Assembly: GCA_903854805.1 (NCBI GenBank)
Contig: CAINXK010000564.1
Location: forward strand, 1 to 9,515
Direction: 5' to 3'
Length of the DNA: 9,515 nucleotides
Origin: an uncultured Anaerolineae bacterium
Lineage (GTDB): Bacteria; Chloroflexota; Anaerolineae; Anaerolineales; Villigracilaceae
Positions 1 to 7,253 of this stretch are shown here, piece after piece. The position numbers were made by a program, and so were the translations under genes. How positions within the stretch are numbered: the first letter of the stretch is position 1; each line of letters opens with the position of its first letter. The notes beneath the pieces are model-generated. The model was not told the origin of the DNA, did not search any database, and saw only the letters and a program-made list of their open reading frames with translations.

Positions 1-50
1 ACCAAAAAGTTATAAAAGCCAGCGACCTTGACTGCTTATATTCTCGCCGA

Positions 51-875
51 TCAGTACAACGCCAGCGTATTTTCAAGCACCATTTCGCCAAATTTTACAT
101 CGCCTGTCAGTGAGGCTTTCGCCCGGGCTTCTTCGTAACTAGAGCGCCTCGAAACGTAAATATTAAAATCGAGTACATCCATCTGAATCGTGGATATCGG
201 GTCGCCCCCACCTATTTTCCATGAGCCACCGGAAGTGCCCGAGAGCTCGAAAACCACACTTCTCTTGCTGGTTATTTTGGAGAGGACTTTCGCAATATCT
301 CTCATCACCAATGCCACAATGCGGCCATCGTGTTCAGCAGTCTGCTCGAATTTGCGCCCGGTAGCGCGACAAATATCAAGACGATGCATCCATGTATCCC
401 GGCTATGAATGACCAACATCAGGTGGCGGAGCGAGAGACTCCCGGTAACTTGATGGGGAATGGTCACCAATTTAATCAACTGGAATTGGTGCGCCCATTT
501 CTTGATTGCCACCGGTCCAACCCGGCGTAGTTCAGCGATTAACTCGGCCGGAGATTTTCCCACCCGATCTGCAAGTTGGGTTTCATTGACGGCGTCTTCA
601 GGGAGCTGGCCTCTTTTCGGTATACTCGTGTATTGATGGACCAATTCTTTGTAGCCCGTGCCGCTGGCATAACCGCCTGCCTGATGTGCCAGGATATCAC
701 GCACCGACCAGGCTGTGCAGGCGGTGGGTTTGTTCCAGTCTTGCGGGTCAAGGCTTTCCAGCAGACTCCAAAAACGCTCCAATTCGATGCGCAGCAGAGC
801 TTCCGATTCGTCCTCGGTAACGTAAGATACTTGTATAGCCTCAAAAATAGTTTGTACTGAAGTTAAAGCAACCAT
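51..875 (-). CDS. DinB/maleylpyruvate isomerase-like family protein (mycothiol-dependent enzyme type)
   Basis: This 274-residue protein fits the family annotated as maleylpyruvate isomerase N-terminal domain (DinB-like four-helix fold) plus a C-terminal SCP2-like/MDMPI_C region. Seen: an N-terminal helix block with the TAWSVRDILAHQAG stretch (H64), then DTWMHRLDICRATG around residues 160-173 (D160, H164). In the characterised mycothiol-dependent maleylpyruvate isomerase the metal ligands are His, Glu and His. H64, D160 and H164 sit at matching places, with Asp for Glu. The C-terminal part has the family's GTSGGSW and LTGDVKF motifs. An upstream ATG at 926 gives 17 more residues but overlaps the preceding regulator gene and has no ribosome site. 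The ATG at 875 has AGGAG at 881-885, so it is preferred. It lies 25 nt downstream of a TetR gene and is probably co-transcribed with it. Such proteins often act in thiol-dependent isomerisation or transfer, but true substrate and thiol cofactor are unknown. Confidence 0.8.
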   Translation of the reverse strand: MVALTSVQTIFEAIQVSYVTEDESEALLRIELERFWSLLESLDPQDWNKPTACTAWSVRDILAHQAGGYASGTGYKELVHQYTSIPKRGQLPEDAVNETQLADRVGKSPAELIAELRRVGPVAIKKWAHQFQLIKLVTIPHQVTGSLSLRHLMLVIHSRDTWMHRLDICRATGRKFEQTAEHDGRIVALVMRDIAKVLSKITSKRSVVFELSGTSGGSWKIGGGDPISTIQMDVLDFNIYVSRRSSYEEARAKASLTGDVKFGEMVLENTLALY

Positions 876-900
876 AATTCTCCTATTAATAAAAAGACGA

Positions 901-1536
901 TCAATGTTTCGACCAGGCTTTGTCAAGCACTGAAAGTGCCGCAGGGATCAAAGACCCAAAACGTCCAGCCCCTACCGGTAATTGTGGCTCATTTGCCAGG
1001 TGGAGGGCAGTCAGACCGTGCATCATAGCAATGAACAAGTCTGCGGTTTGCTCGGGGGAAAGGTCTGTATCAATAACGGTATGCAAACGAACAGATCGTT
1101 CGTAGGATTTCTGTAGCATCCCAAAGCTGACTTTCAGGCTTTCTTCGGAAGGTTCAAATCCGGGGACTGGTCGCTCAAAGCATAATTGATAAAGATCCGG
1201 ATTTTCCATAGCAAAGGTCATGTAAGCTTCAAATATACGGCGAAGTTCCACCTGCCAGGATGGCGCCCCCTGACCAGTTTTCTCCAAATACTCGTCGAAA
1301 AGTGTAAACCCAAGCCGAAACAGGACGTTGTAAATGTCTTTCTTACTGGAAAAATAATTGTAGAGTGAAGGGGCGCGCATATCCAGGCGTCTGGCAAGTT
1401 CCTGCATCGATAAAGCAGCCACGCCATCTTCACGCATGATGATACGGGCAGTATCCAGAATTGTCTGAATCATCAGATCACGGGTACGCTGACGACGTGG
1501 TGACATGATAGGGGCAGAAGATGAATTGGTTGGCAT
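901..1536 (-). CDS. TetR/AcrR family transcriptional regulator (WHG-type ligand domain)
   Basis: A 211-residue one-component repressor. Seen: a flexible basic N-terminus (PRRQRTRD), a TetR DNA-binding domain at about residues 18-65 with helix-turn-helix LSMQELARRLDMRAPSLYNYF (42-62), and an all-helical C-terminal domain. The FAMENPDLYQLCF segment (108-120) and MMHGLTALHLANE (171-183) resemble the WHG-type TetR C-terminal domain. TetR proteins bind palindromic operators as dimers and let go when a small ligand binds. The start at 1536 has AGGA at 1541-1544; the internal ATG at residue 11 has no ribosome site. The gene is the first of a two-gene operon with the DinB/maleylpyruvate isomerase-like protein. 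Two inverted repeats overlap its promoter and ribosome site, so autorepression is likely. The ligand is unknown. Confidence 0.9.
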   Translation of the reverse strand: MPTNSSSAPIMSPRRQRTRDLMIQTILDTARIIMREDGVAALSMQELARRLDMRAPSLYNYFSSKKDIYNVLFRLGFTLFDEYLEKTGQGAPSWQVELRRIFEAYMTFAMENPDLYQLCFERPVPGFEPSEESLKVSFGMLQKSYERSVRLHTVIDTDLSPEQTADLFIAMMHGLTALHLANEPQLPVGAGRFGSLIPAALSVLDKAWSKH

Positions 1537-1542
1537 GTTTTC

Positions 1543-1574
1543 CTAATATCATTAGAATATACTAATTATATTAG
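1543..1574 (-). promoter_or_regulatory. Tandem TetR operator, two CTAAT-N3-ATTAG palindromes
   Basis: Two inverted repeats with identical 5-nt arms lie side by side: CTAAT-ATC-ATTAG at 1543-1555 and CTAAT-TAT-ATTAG at 1562-1574, centres 19 bp apart. The second extends one base on each side (ACTAAT...ATTAGT). The upstream copy covers the -10 box of the regulator promoter; the other lies just after the predicted start and abuts the ribosome site. This placement is expected for an autorepressing TetR protein with two dimers bound. That this regulator binds here is inferred from position. Confidence 0.7.
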
Positions 1575-1592
1575 TTTTTCAATAAAAGTCAA
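1565..1592 (-). promoter_or_regulatory. Promoter of the tetR/DinB-like operon
   Basis: Read on the minus strand: -35 TTGACT (1587-1592), a 16-nt spacer, and a perfect -10 TATAAT (1565-1570). The predicted start is near 1558, giving a leader of about 21 nt before the ATG at 1536. The -10 box is inside one of the two operator palindromes. Confidence 0.75.
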
Positions 1593-1925
1593 GCCCTGCA
1601 AGGTAAGTACCCAGGACTTTCTGATGCAATTACAGTCAAATTTGCATTACCCGGTTTGCATTTCCAAACCGCGAAAAACGCTTGAAAACCTCAGATAACT
1701 TAATGCGTTTTGCGTTTCATTTTTCAAGCCCGAGCAAAGATGCGTCTGCCTTAAGCAGCACTGAGCGTGTCCAGTGCTTATCGAATATCCAGGAAACCAT
1801 TCCGGGTAAATATAATTTCAGCACATGATATTCTGTAAGCAGGTGCCAAAATGGTTGCCTATAGTATGCACGTATCAATGTTAGGTTGGGTTTTTGAGGG
1901 GAAAGCAGGAAATCGTGGCGTTTGG
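1593..1925. other. Intergenic region between divergent operons, no confident gene
   Basis: About 330 bp between the tetR and marR promoters. It contains small repeats: a hairpin with 7-nt arms (CGGTTTG/CAAACCG, 1652-1671), a direct repeat TTTGCATT at 1641-1648 and 1655-1662, and 9-nt inverted arms GCTTGAAAA (1680-1688) and TTTTCAAGC (1721-1729). A minus-strand open frame ending at 1717 is rich in aromatic residues (YYRQPFWHLL, GMVSWIFDKHW). It can only begin at a GTG inside the marR operator and has no ribosome site, so it is at best the decayed tail of a former gene. Confidence 0.5.
1652..1671. repeat. Inverted repeat, 7-nt arms
   Basis: CGGTTTG, a 6-nt loop, then CAAACCG form a perfect short hairpin. 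No T-run follows on either strand, so a terminator is not supported. It lies upstream of the tetR promoter and its role is unknown. Confidence 0.35.
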
Positions 1926-1954
1926 TTGACAACGTCTGGAATTTTTCATAGAAT
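1926..1954 (+). promoter_or_regulatory. Promoter of the marR-ABC transporter operon
   Basis: A perfect -35 TTGACA (1926-1931), a 17-nt spacer and -10 TAGAAT (1949-1954, five of six consensus). The predicted start is near 1961, the first bases of the long inverted repeat, so a repressor bound there would block initiation or early elongation. Confidence 0.75.
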
Positions 1955-1959
1955 AGTAC

Positions 1960-1998
1960 ATTCACTAAAATATTTAACTTGTAAATATTTTAGTGAAT
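1960..1998. promoter_or_regulatory. 39-bp perfect inverted repeat, probable MarR operator
   Basis: ATTCACTAAAATATTTA (1960-1976), a 5-nt spacer ACTTG, then its exact reverse complement (1982-1998). Each arm contains the palindrome AAATATTT (1968-1975 and 1983-1990), with centres 15 bp apart, so the element could hold two MarR dimers. It begins at the predicted transcription start and ends four bases before the marR ribosome site (AAGGA, 2002-2006). The transcript could therefore also fold an AU-rich 17-bp hairpin just before the ribosome site. MarR autorepression is the usual arrangement; binding here is inferred. Confidence 0.75.
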
Positions 1999-2013
1999 AA
2001 AAAGGACAATCAG

Positions 2014-2454
2014 ATGATGACAGGTACAAGCTCCCAGGATCTGACTCGCAATCTTTTCCAACTGTTGAAACAATTTCCCCGCCGGAAATTAAAACCCACG
2101 CCAGGCTTGACGCGCAGTGAGCAAGAATTGATCGTGACGCTGGCAATGAACTTGAATGAAAATCAAAAATCGCTAACCGTTTCCGCGATCAGCAACCTGC
2201 TTCGAATCACACCGGCCGGTGTGACCCACCTGCTCAACCCATTGGAAGAAACCGGGTACATCGAACGCCTGGCCGACTCAAATGACCGGCGTATCGTTCG
2301 GATTGCGTTGACAGACAAGGGGACGCGTGAGTCGGATGAGCTGATGTTGGAACTCAATCAAAAAGTGGTCGAGCTAATCGATCTTTTAGGAGAAGAAGAC
2401 AGCAAAACCTTTTTTCGGTTGCTGTCGCGAGCCGTTGAGCACTTCTCTGCATAG
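2014..2454 (+). CDS. MarR family transcriptional regulator
   Basis: A 146-residue winged-helix repressor, normal length for MarR proteins. Seen: N-terminal dimerisation helices; the DNA-binding part LTVSAISNLLRITPAGVTHLL (about 54-74); the wing SNDRRIVRIALTDKG (89-103), which carries the typical DxR and LTxxG pattern; and C-terminal dimerisation helices. A GTG at 1993 in the same frame would add seven residues, but it lies inside the operator palindrome with no ribosome site. The ATG at 2014 has AAGGA at 2002-2006 with a 7-nt gap, so it is chosen; an ATG follows directly at 2017. It is the first gene of an operon with the ABC ATPase and permease, so it probably senses a compound handled by that transporter and represses its own operon. 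The ligand is unknown. Confidence 0.9.
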   Translation: MMTGTSSQDLTRNLFQLLKQFPRRKLKPTPGLTRSEQELIVTLAMNLNENQKSLTVSAISNLLRITPAGVTHLLNPLEETGYIERLADSNDRRIVRIALTDKGTRESDELMLELNQKVVELIDLLGEEDSKTFFRLLSRAVEHFSA

Positions 2455-2468
2455 ACAGGAACCCCACC

Positions 2469-4349
2469 ATGAGCAGTCAAAACCAAAATATCATCATCCA
2501 AATGCAAGATGTGGTCAAAACCTACGATACGGGCGAGGCCCCATTCACCGCGCTAAAAAATGTCACAATCGACATTCGGCAGGGTGAATTCTTGGGGATT
2601 ACGGGCAAATCAGGCGCAGGAAAAAGCACACTGATAAATATGATATCCGGGGTGAGCGCAGCAACTTCAGGAAAAATTCTGTTTCATTGGGTAGAGAAAG
2701 AAACGAACACGCCATCCGTCCCAATTCACTTACTCGACGAGGATAAACTCGCCCAGTGGCGCGGTGAAAATCTCGGGATCATTTACCAGTCCTTTGAGTT
2801 GATGCCCACCATCAGCCTGCTCAAAAATGTCATGCTCCCGCCTGACTTCCTGGGCAGGTACCAGCCACTTTCCACCAAGAAACGCGCGCTCGAACTGCTG
2901 GATTTAGTGGAACTGGCCGAGCATGCCTATAAAATCCCGGCGCATATCTCTGGCGGGCAGAAGCAGCGCGTGGCAATTGCACGGGCACTGGTCAACGACC
3001 CGCACCTGATCATCGCAGACGAGCCGACCGGCAACCTGGATAGCGTCACCGCTGAGACCATCCTGCAAATTTTCGAAAAACTGGTAGCCCAGGGTAAAAC
3101 CATTGTCATGGTAACGCACGATGAGAGTTTCTCGCCGCGTTTCACTCGCCGTTTTCAAGTTGTAGATGGAGTCGTGAGTAAAGCGAGCGGGGAAGTGAAA
3201 ACGGCACGCCGCGAACATGTGCACATCATCACCGAGCACCGGCCTAAGCATCAGGATGGCGAAATGCCCGCTGTCATTTTGCGTAACGTGGATAAGATCT
3301 ATGAAAACGCGGCGGGTAAATTTAGGGCCTTGAAAAACATCGACCTGCAACTCAGCGCAGGGCAGTTCATCTCCATTGTGGGTAAGTCGGGCTGTGGAAA
3401 ATCGACCCTGCTAAACATGATCACGGGCATCGACCATCCGACCTCCGGCGATGTGATGATCGGTGGCGAGGATATCTACAGCATGAGTGAGAGCGAACGC
3501 GCCCTGTGGCGCGGCACAAATATAGGCGTGGTCTTCCAGTTTTTCCAACTGCTGCCCACACTAACTTTGCTAGAAAATACGATGCTCCCAATGGATTATT
3601 GCAACAAGTATCCATTCAACGAACGCCCTGAACGGGCGCTGGAATTGCTAAAAATGGTTGGGTTGGAGGAACAGGCATACAAACTTCCGACCGCCGTCTC
3701 CAGCGGACAGCAACAATGTGCAGCTATCGCGCGCGCCCTGGCCACCGACCCGAACATCATTTTGGCCGATGAACCTACCGGCAATCTCGACTCGCGCTCG
3801 GCAGAGACAGTTTTGCAACTCTTTGAGCGTCTCGCTCAACAGGGTAAGACGATCCTGATTGTGACGCACGACCCATCCATCACCCTGCGCACTGACCAGA
3901 CCATCATCCTCTCCGATGGTGAGATCATTGACCCAATCGTGGCCCGTGCTTTGCCGTACTTAAGCCACCCGCAGATGCTCGCAGCGACCAAACAAGCCGA
4001 AAAGCTGCAGGTGGCTGCGGGGCAGGTGATCCTTAAACAGGGAGAAGCCGTCGAGTACTTCTTCATCATCATTAACGGTGAGGTGGACATCATCATGGGA
4101 ACAAAATTCCACAAAGATGTGAAACTGACAAGTTTGGGGCCGGGGCAGTTCTTTGGCGAGGTTGAACTAATGCAGAACGGGCAGGCTGTGGCGCATGTCC
4201 ATGCATCTGAGGATGGCGCGGAGTTGGCGCTGATCCCTAAAGCCCTGTTTTTGGAGTTGATCGATGGCTCGCCATTAACCCGGCGCGCCATCCAGGATGT
4301 GGCATCCACCCGGCTGGCAGAAAACCGCAGAAGGAAAACAAACCGATGA
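2469..4349 (+). CDS. Double ABC ATPase (LolD/MacB type) fused to a cNMP-binding-like domain
   Basis: A 626-residue cytoplasmic ATPase with two fused nucleotide-binding domains. NBD1: Walker A GKSGAGKS (46-53), Q-loop Q107, signature ISGGQ (160-164), Walker B with D184/E185, H-loop H217. NBD2: GKSGCGKS (305-312), Q357, a degenerate signature VSSGQ (410-414), D434/E435, H467. Both halves carry [10 protein letters not shown], typical of the LolD/MacB/FtsE-like ATPases that pair with FtsX-type permeases. Residues about 494-612 form a cyclic-nucleotide-binding-like beta roll ([19 protein letters not shown], then [12 protein letters not shown]). The Arg that normally contacts the cyclic phosphate is replaced (AVAHVHA where RTATVRA-like is usual). 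Most family ATPases are about 230 residues and dimerise; here the dimer is one chain. AGGAA (2457-2461) precedes the ATG by 7 nt, and 14 nt separate it from marR. Its end overlaps the permease start. Role: powering the neighbouring permease; substrate unknown. Confidence 0.93.
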   Translation: MSSQNQNIIIQMQDVVKTYDTGEAPFTALKNVTIDIRQGEFLGITGKSGAGKSTLINMISGVSAATSGKILFHWVEKETNTPSVPIHLLDEDKLAQWRGENLGIIYQSFELMPTISLLKNVMLPPDFLGRYQPLSTKKRALELLDLVELAEHAYKIPAHISGGQKQRVAIARALVNDPHLIIADEPTGNLDSVTAETILQIFEKLVAQGKTIVMVTHDESFSPRFTRRFQVVDGVVSKASGEVKTARREHVHIITEHRPKHQDGEMPAVILRNVDKIYENAAGKFRALKNIDLQLSAGQFISIVGKSGCGKSTLLNMITGIDHPTSGDVMIGGEDIYSMSESERALWRGTNIGVVFQFFQLLPTLTLLENTMLPMDYCNKYPFNERPERALELLKMVGLEEQAYKLPTAVSSGQQQCAAIARALATDPNIILADEPTGNLDSRSAETVLQLFERLAQQGKTILIVTHDPSITLRTDQTIILSDGEIIDPIVARALPYLSHPQMLAATKQAEKLQVAAGQVILKQGEAVEYFFIIINGEVDIIMGTKFHKDVKLTSLGPGQFFGEVELMQNGQAVAHVHASEDGAELALIPKALFLELIDGSPLTRRAIQDVASTRLAENRRRKTNR

Positions 4350-6751
4350 ACACCGAAATCAAACCGGATTTCCTAAAACCACGCTGGAGCAAGGTTTTCA
4401 CCGACCTGTGGGATGATAAAACCCGCACCGGGCTGGTAGTGGCTTCAATTGCTGCGGGCGTTTTTGCGGTCGGGATGATCATCAGCGCCTATATGATCAT
4501 GCGCGAAGATATTGACCGCAGCTATGCGGCGGTCAATCCACCCAACATCGAAGTTCAGACAGATCCATTCGACCAGGATTTAGTGTCGTCTATCAAAAAT
4601 GTGCCCGGCGTAAAAGATGTGGAAGGTCGTTTCATCATTGGTATTCGAGCGCGGCGCGGCGCAGAAGATTGGATGAACATGACGCTGGTGGGGCTGGACG
4701 ATTTGAATGGAAATATCAATCTCCGCACGCCAGTTGAAGGCCTGGGTGTGGCCGAAAAAGACGAAGCTGTGATTAGCCAGGATGTGATGCATATCAGCGG
4801 CCTGCATACGGGCGATCTAATCGAGATTGAACTACCTGATGGCTCTAACCACCTTCTGACCATCGCTGGGCTGGTAGCCGACCAGACCACATCCAAACCC
4901 GACCCGGCAGCAAACAACCTGGTGTTTGTGACCCTCAAAACGCTGCGCTCCTTAGGGCTGGATGGCACTTTTAACCTGCTTTATCTCACCGTGAAGGATG
5001 GCGGCGATAGCGAATTCATCGCCAACGTGGCCGCCAATGTCAAGGAAAAAGTGGAGGCTAGTGACCGAACGGCGTACCGTGTGGATCAACACCTTTCGAG
5101 CGAACACCCGATGACCGACATCACCCTGATCATTATTGGGGTGCTGGCAGTGCTGGGCGGGCTGATCACCATTTTGAGCAGTTCGCTGATCGTAAATACG
5201 CTCAACGCTCTGCTGGCCCAGCAGTTGCGCCAAATTGGCGTGATGAAACTGATCGGCGCACGCAGCCGCCAGATTTTGGGGATGTACCTGGTTTTGGTTA
5301 TCGCGTATGGCGTCATCGCGCTGGTTATCGCTATCCCACTCGGCGCGATTGGGGGCTACGGACTGGCCTGGTTCATGGCTTATTTACTGGGTGCGGTGCT
5401 TCAGGGCTTTCGCTTTGTACCCGTGGCAGTCCTTGCCCAAGCACTGATCGCCCTTCTGATCCCGTTGGGTGCGGGCTTTGTCCCAGTCAACAATGGCGCA
5501 AAAACCAGCGTACTGGAAGCCATCAGCAATTACCGCCCTGGGGGTGAAACAGCCGCCAACACCAAAAACCGTTTTTCACGATGGATTGGCTGGATCTCCC
5601 GCCCAATCCTGCTCTCGTTTCGAAATACATTCCGCAAGCGAGGGCGCTTACTCCTGACCATTTTCACGCTGACCGTTGCCGGGGCCGTTTTCATCGCTGT
5701 TTTCAATGTGCGCGACTCGTTGACCAGCGTGATGGAAAATCTCTTGCAACACTACATGGGCGATGTGACCGTCAACTTCAGCCAGCCCTACCGTGTCGAT
5801 AAGATCCGGCAAACCTTGCTCCAAATACCCGGCGTGGAAGGCGTCGAAGGCTGGTCGGCCACATCGGGAGAAATCTGGGACAAGCACGGCAAACTCGTCA
5901 GCAATCTATCCATCGTCGCCCCGCCGCAGGATTCCAAACTACTCAACCTGAGATTGGTCGCAGGCCGCTGGCTTTCACCGGGTGAAAAACAAGCCATTGT
6001 GGTGTCTGACAGCCTTTACCTGATCTACCCCGATTTAAAACCCGGAGACCAACTTACCATCAAACTCCCCGGTCAGCGCAAAGAATCCTGGACAGTGGTC
6101 GGCGTCTTTCCCTTCTTGGCGATGTTTGGCGACCCGATGGCCTATGCTAATTTTGAATATGTTGCCGAAAAAAACCATCTGGCTAACAGGACAATCTCGT
6201 ATCGTATCATCACCCGTTTACACGACCCTACATCCAATCTAGAACTTACCCGGAGCGTTGAATCTTATCTCACCCAACGAAACTTCGCCTTGCAAAGTGT
6301 CGAATCCGGCTCTGCACTACGCCAAAAGGCGAGCATCGCAATTAACGTCGTGATAATTTTCCTACTCATCATGGCCATCCTGACCGCATTTGTCGGCAGT
6401 ATGGGCCTGACAGGCGCCATGAGCATCAACGTGCTCGAGCGCACCCGCGAAATTGGTGTTATGCGCACCATCGGTGCAGTAGATAAAGTCATCATGCAAT
6501 CCGTCATCATCGAGGGACTGGTGATTGGCCTGATCACCTGGGTTCTGGCGATTGGCGTGTCTTTCCCAATCGGTTACACCCTGCTGGGAATCATCAGCAA
6601 AGCGCTGGGGACACCCATGGACCTGACCTTTACCCCGCTGGGAATTTTGCTCTGGCTGGGTGTTGTGATTGCGCTGTCTGTTTTCGCCAGCATCATGCCT
6701 GCACGCAATGCAGCCAAGTTGACGATTAATGAAGTACTGGCCTACGAATAA
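4346..6751 (+). CDS. ABC transporter permease with two FtsX/MacB-type halves
   Basis: An 801-residue membrane protein. Predicted by eye: TM1 about 30-52, an extracytoplasmic MacB-core-like domain about 55-255, TM2 258-284, TM3 312-346, TM4 359-381, a cytoplasmic linker, TM5 433-453, a second extracytoplasmic domain about 455-660, TM6 663-688, TM7 719-748 and TM8 766-784. FtsX hallmarks appear in both halves: QLRQIGVMKLIGA (293-305) and the fuller ERTREIGVMRTIGA (698-711), then MPARNAAKLTINEVLAYE at the C-terminus. Each half contains a PGV(K/E)-V segment (87-92, 495-500), supporting duplication. The ATG is in an ATGA overlap with the ATPase stop and has AAGGAA at 4331-4336, so translation is probably coupled. 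FtsX/MacB permeases act by moving or sensing substrates at the outer membrane face (lipoproteins, peptides, antibiotics) rather than by a classical channel. This one's substrate is unknown. Confidence 0.92.
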   Translation: MNTEIKPDFLKPRWSKVFTDLWDDKTRTGLVVASIAAGVFAVGMIISAYMIMREDIDRSYAAVNPPNIEVQTDPFDQDLVSSIKNVPGVKDVEGRFIIGIRARRGAEDWMNMTLVGLDDLNGNINLRTPVEGLGVAEKDEAVISQDVMHISGLHTGDLIEIELPDGSNHLLTIAGLVADQTTSKPDPAANNLVFVTLKTLRSLGLDGTFNLLYLTVKDGGDSEFIANVAANVKEKVEASDRTAYRVDQHLSSEHPMTDITLIIIGVLAVLGGLITILSSSLIVNTLNALLAQQLRQIGVMKLIGARSRQILGMYLVLVIAYGVIALVIAIPLGAIGGYGLAWFMAYLLGAVLQGFRFVPVAVLAQALIALLIPLGAGFVPVNNGAKTSVLEAISNYRPGGETAANTKNRFSRWIGWISRPILLSFRNTFRKRGRLLLTIFTLTVAGAVFIAVFNVRDSLTSVMENLLQHYMGDVTVNFSQPYRVDKIRQTLLQIPGVEGVEGWSATSGEIWDKHGKLVSNLSIVAPPQDSKLLNLRLVAGRWLSPGEKQAIVVSDSLYLIYPDLKPGDQLTIKLPGQRKESWTVVGVFPFLAMFGDPMAYANFEYVAEKNHLANRTISYRIITRLHDPTSNLELTRSVESYLTQRNFALQSVESGSALRQKASIAINVVIIFLLIMAILTAFVGSMGLTGAMSINVLERTREIGVMRTIGAVDKVIMQSVIIEGLVIGLITWVLAIGVSFPIGYTLLGIISKALGTPMDLTFTPLGILLWLGVVIALSVFASIMPARNAAKLTINEVLAYE

Positions 6752-7064
6752 TTTTATATTTGTAGCCCCAAGACGCAGCTGCGCAAACCGTTGGCATAGA
6801 TATTATGCGAAATTATGACCCCAAACAGAGTTCGACCCGCCTGGTACCACAGTCTGCCACATCAAAAAGAGAAAAAGATAAAAAACGAAGTTTGCTAGCA
6901 TGATAATGGCAGCCGAAGCGCTCAACCTGGTCGGGATATGACCAGACGGAACATAACCTGTCAGAAAGCTCGGTTCGGAACCGTAGCTTGGGCAAGCTAG
7001 CGATCAGCAGTGACAACATATCTTTACTATATGGTCACCAGCTTGGCGAACCAAAACTGAGGTA
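6752..7064. other. Intergenic region downstream of the permease gene, no gene seen
   Basis: About 310 bp without a credible reading frame. It holds a 10-bp palindrome CGCAGCTGCG (6774-6783), a short inverted repeat CTGGTC/GACCAG (6927-6945) and the paired palindromes at 6971-6999. None is followed by a T-run, so no standard terminator is evident for the transporter operon. A 68-codon minus-strand frame (6813-7019) has no ribosome site and no recognisable motif. Confidence 0.5.
6971..6999. repeat. Two abutting palindromes
   Basis: CGGTTCGGAACCG (6971-6983, 6-nt arms around one base) is followed with no gap by TAGCTTGGGCAAGCTA (6984-6999, 7-nt arms around GG). The bases AGCT at 6967-6970 can also pair across the first palindrome with AGCT at 6985-6988, allowing an alternative longer stem with one bulge. 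No T-run follows. It could be an operator pair, a recombination or repeat remnant, or an RNA structure. Confidence 0.45.
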
Positions 7065-7253
7065 ATGGATCTCAAGACTCACTGGACAGGATCGTGTGGC
7101 TGGATTGAAATCGGCAATGGCGATAACACCCGTTCCTTTATGCGCGTTTTGGACAAAGGCGGAAACGTGTAGGAGAGCAGAGCAAAATACAAATCGCTGG
7201 CCAAGACCCTGCAAGAACTGGAAAAGGCACTTGCCATTTGCCACGAAAGGCTG
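7065..7253 (+). pseudogene. Probable remnant of a small hypothetical gene, interrupted by TAG
   Basis: From ATG 7065 the frame reads MDLKTHWTGSCGWIEIGNGD, then NTRSFMRVLDKGGNV. A TAG stop follows at 7170-7172, and the same frame continues with ESRAKYKSLAKTLQELEKAL. The pattern on both sides of the stop (polar segment, RVLDKGG, aromatic, acidic, Tyr-x-Ser-Leu, then an amphipathic helix) looks like one small soluble protein. A Trp there (TGG to TAG, one base) would restore the frame. GAGG lies only two bases before the ATG, too close for a good ribosome site. After about 7235 the translation loses protein-like character, although the frame stays open to 7538. No function is assigned. It could be a chance open frame, but codon and residue patterns in 7098-7235 favour a decayed gene. 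Confidence 0.4.

Noticed and set aside
876..926. Upstream ATG extending the DinB-like protein by 17 residues
   Set aside because: It overlaps the tetR coding end and lacks a ribosome site, while the ATG at 875 has AGGAG immediately upstream.
1993..2013. GTG start adding seven residues to MarR
   Set aside because: The GTG is within the operator palindrome and lacks a ribosome site. The ATG at 2014 has AAGGA at the right distance.
3836..4309. A 157-codon minus-strand frame
   Set aside because: It is a Ser/Cys/Met-rich shadow of the cNMP-like domain of the ABC ATPase.
6774..6783. CGCAGCTGCG as terminator of the transporter operon
   Set aside because: It has no loop and no T-run, so it does not match an intrinsic terminator.
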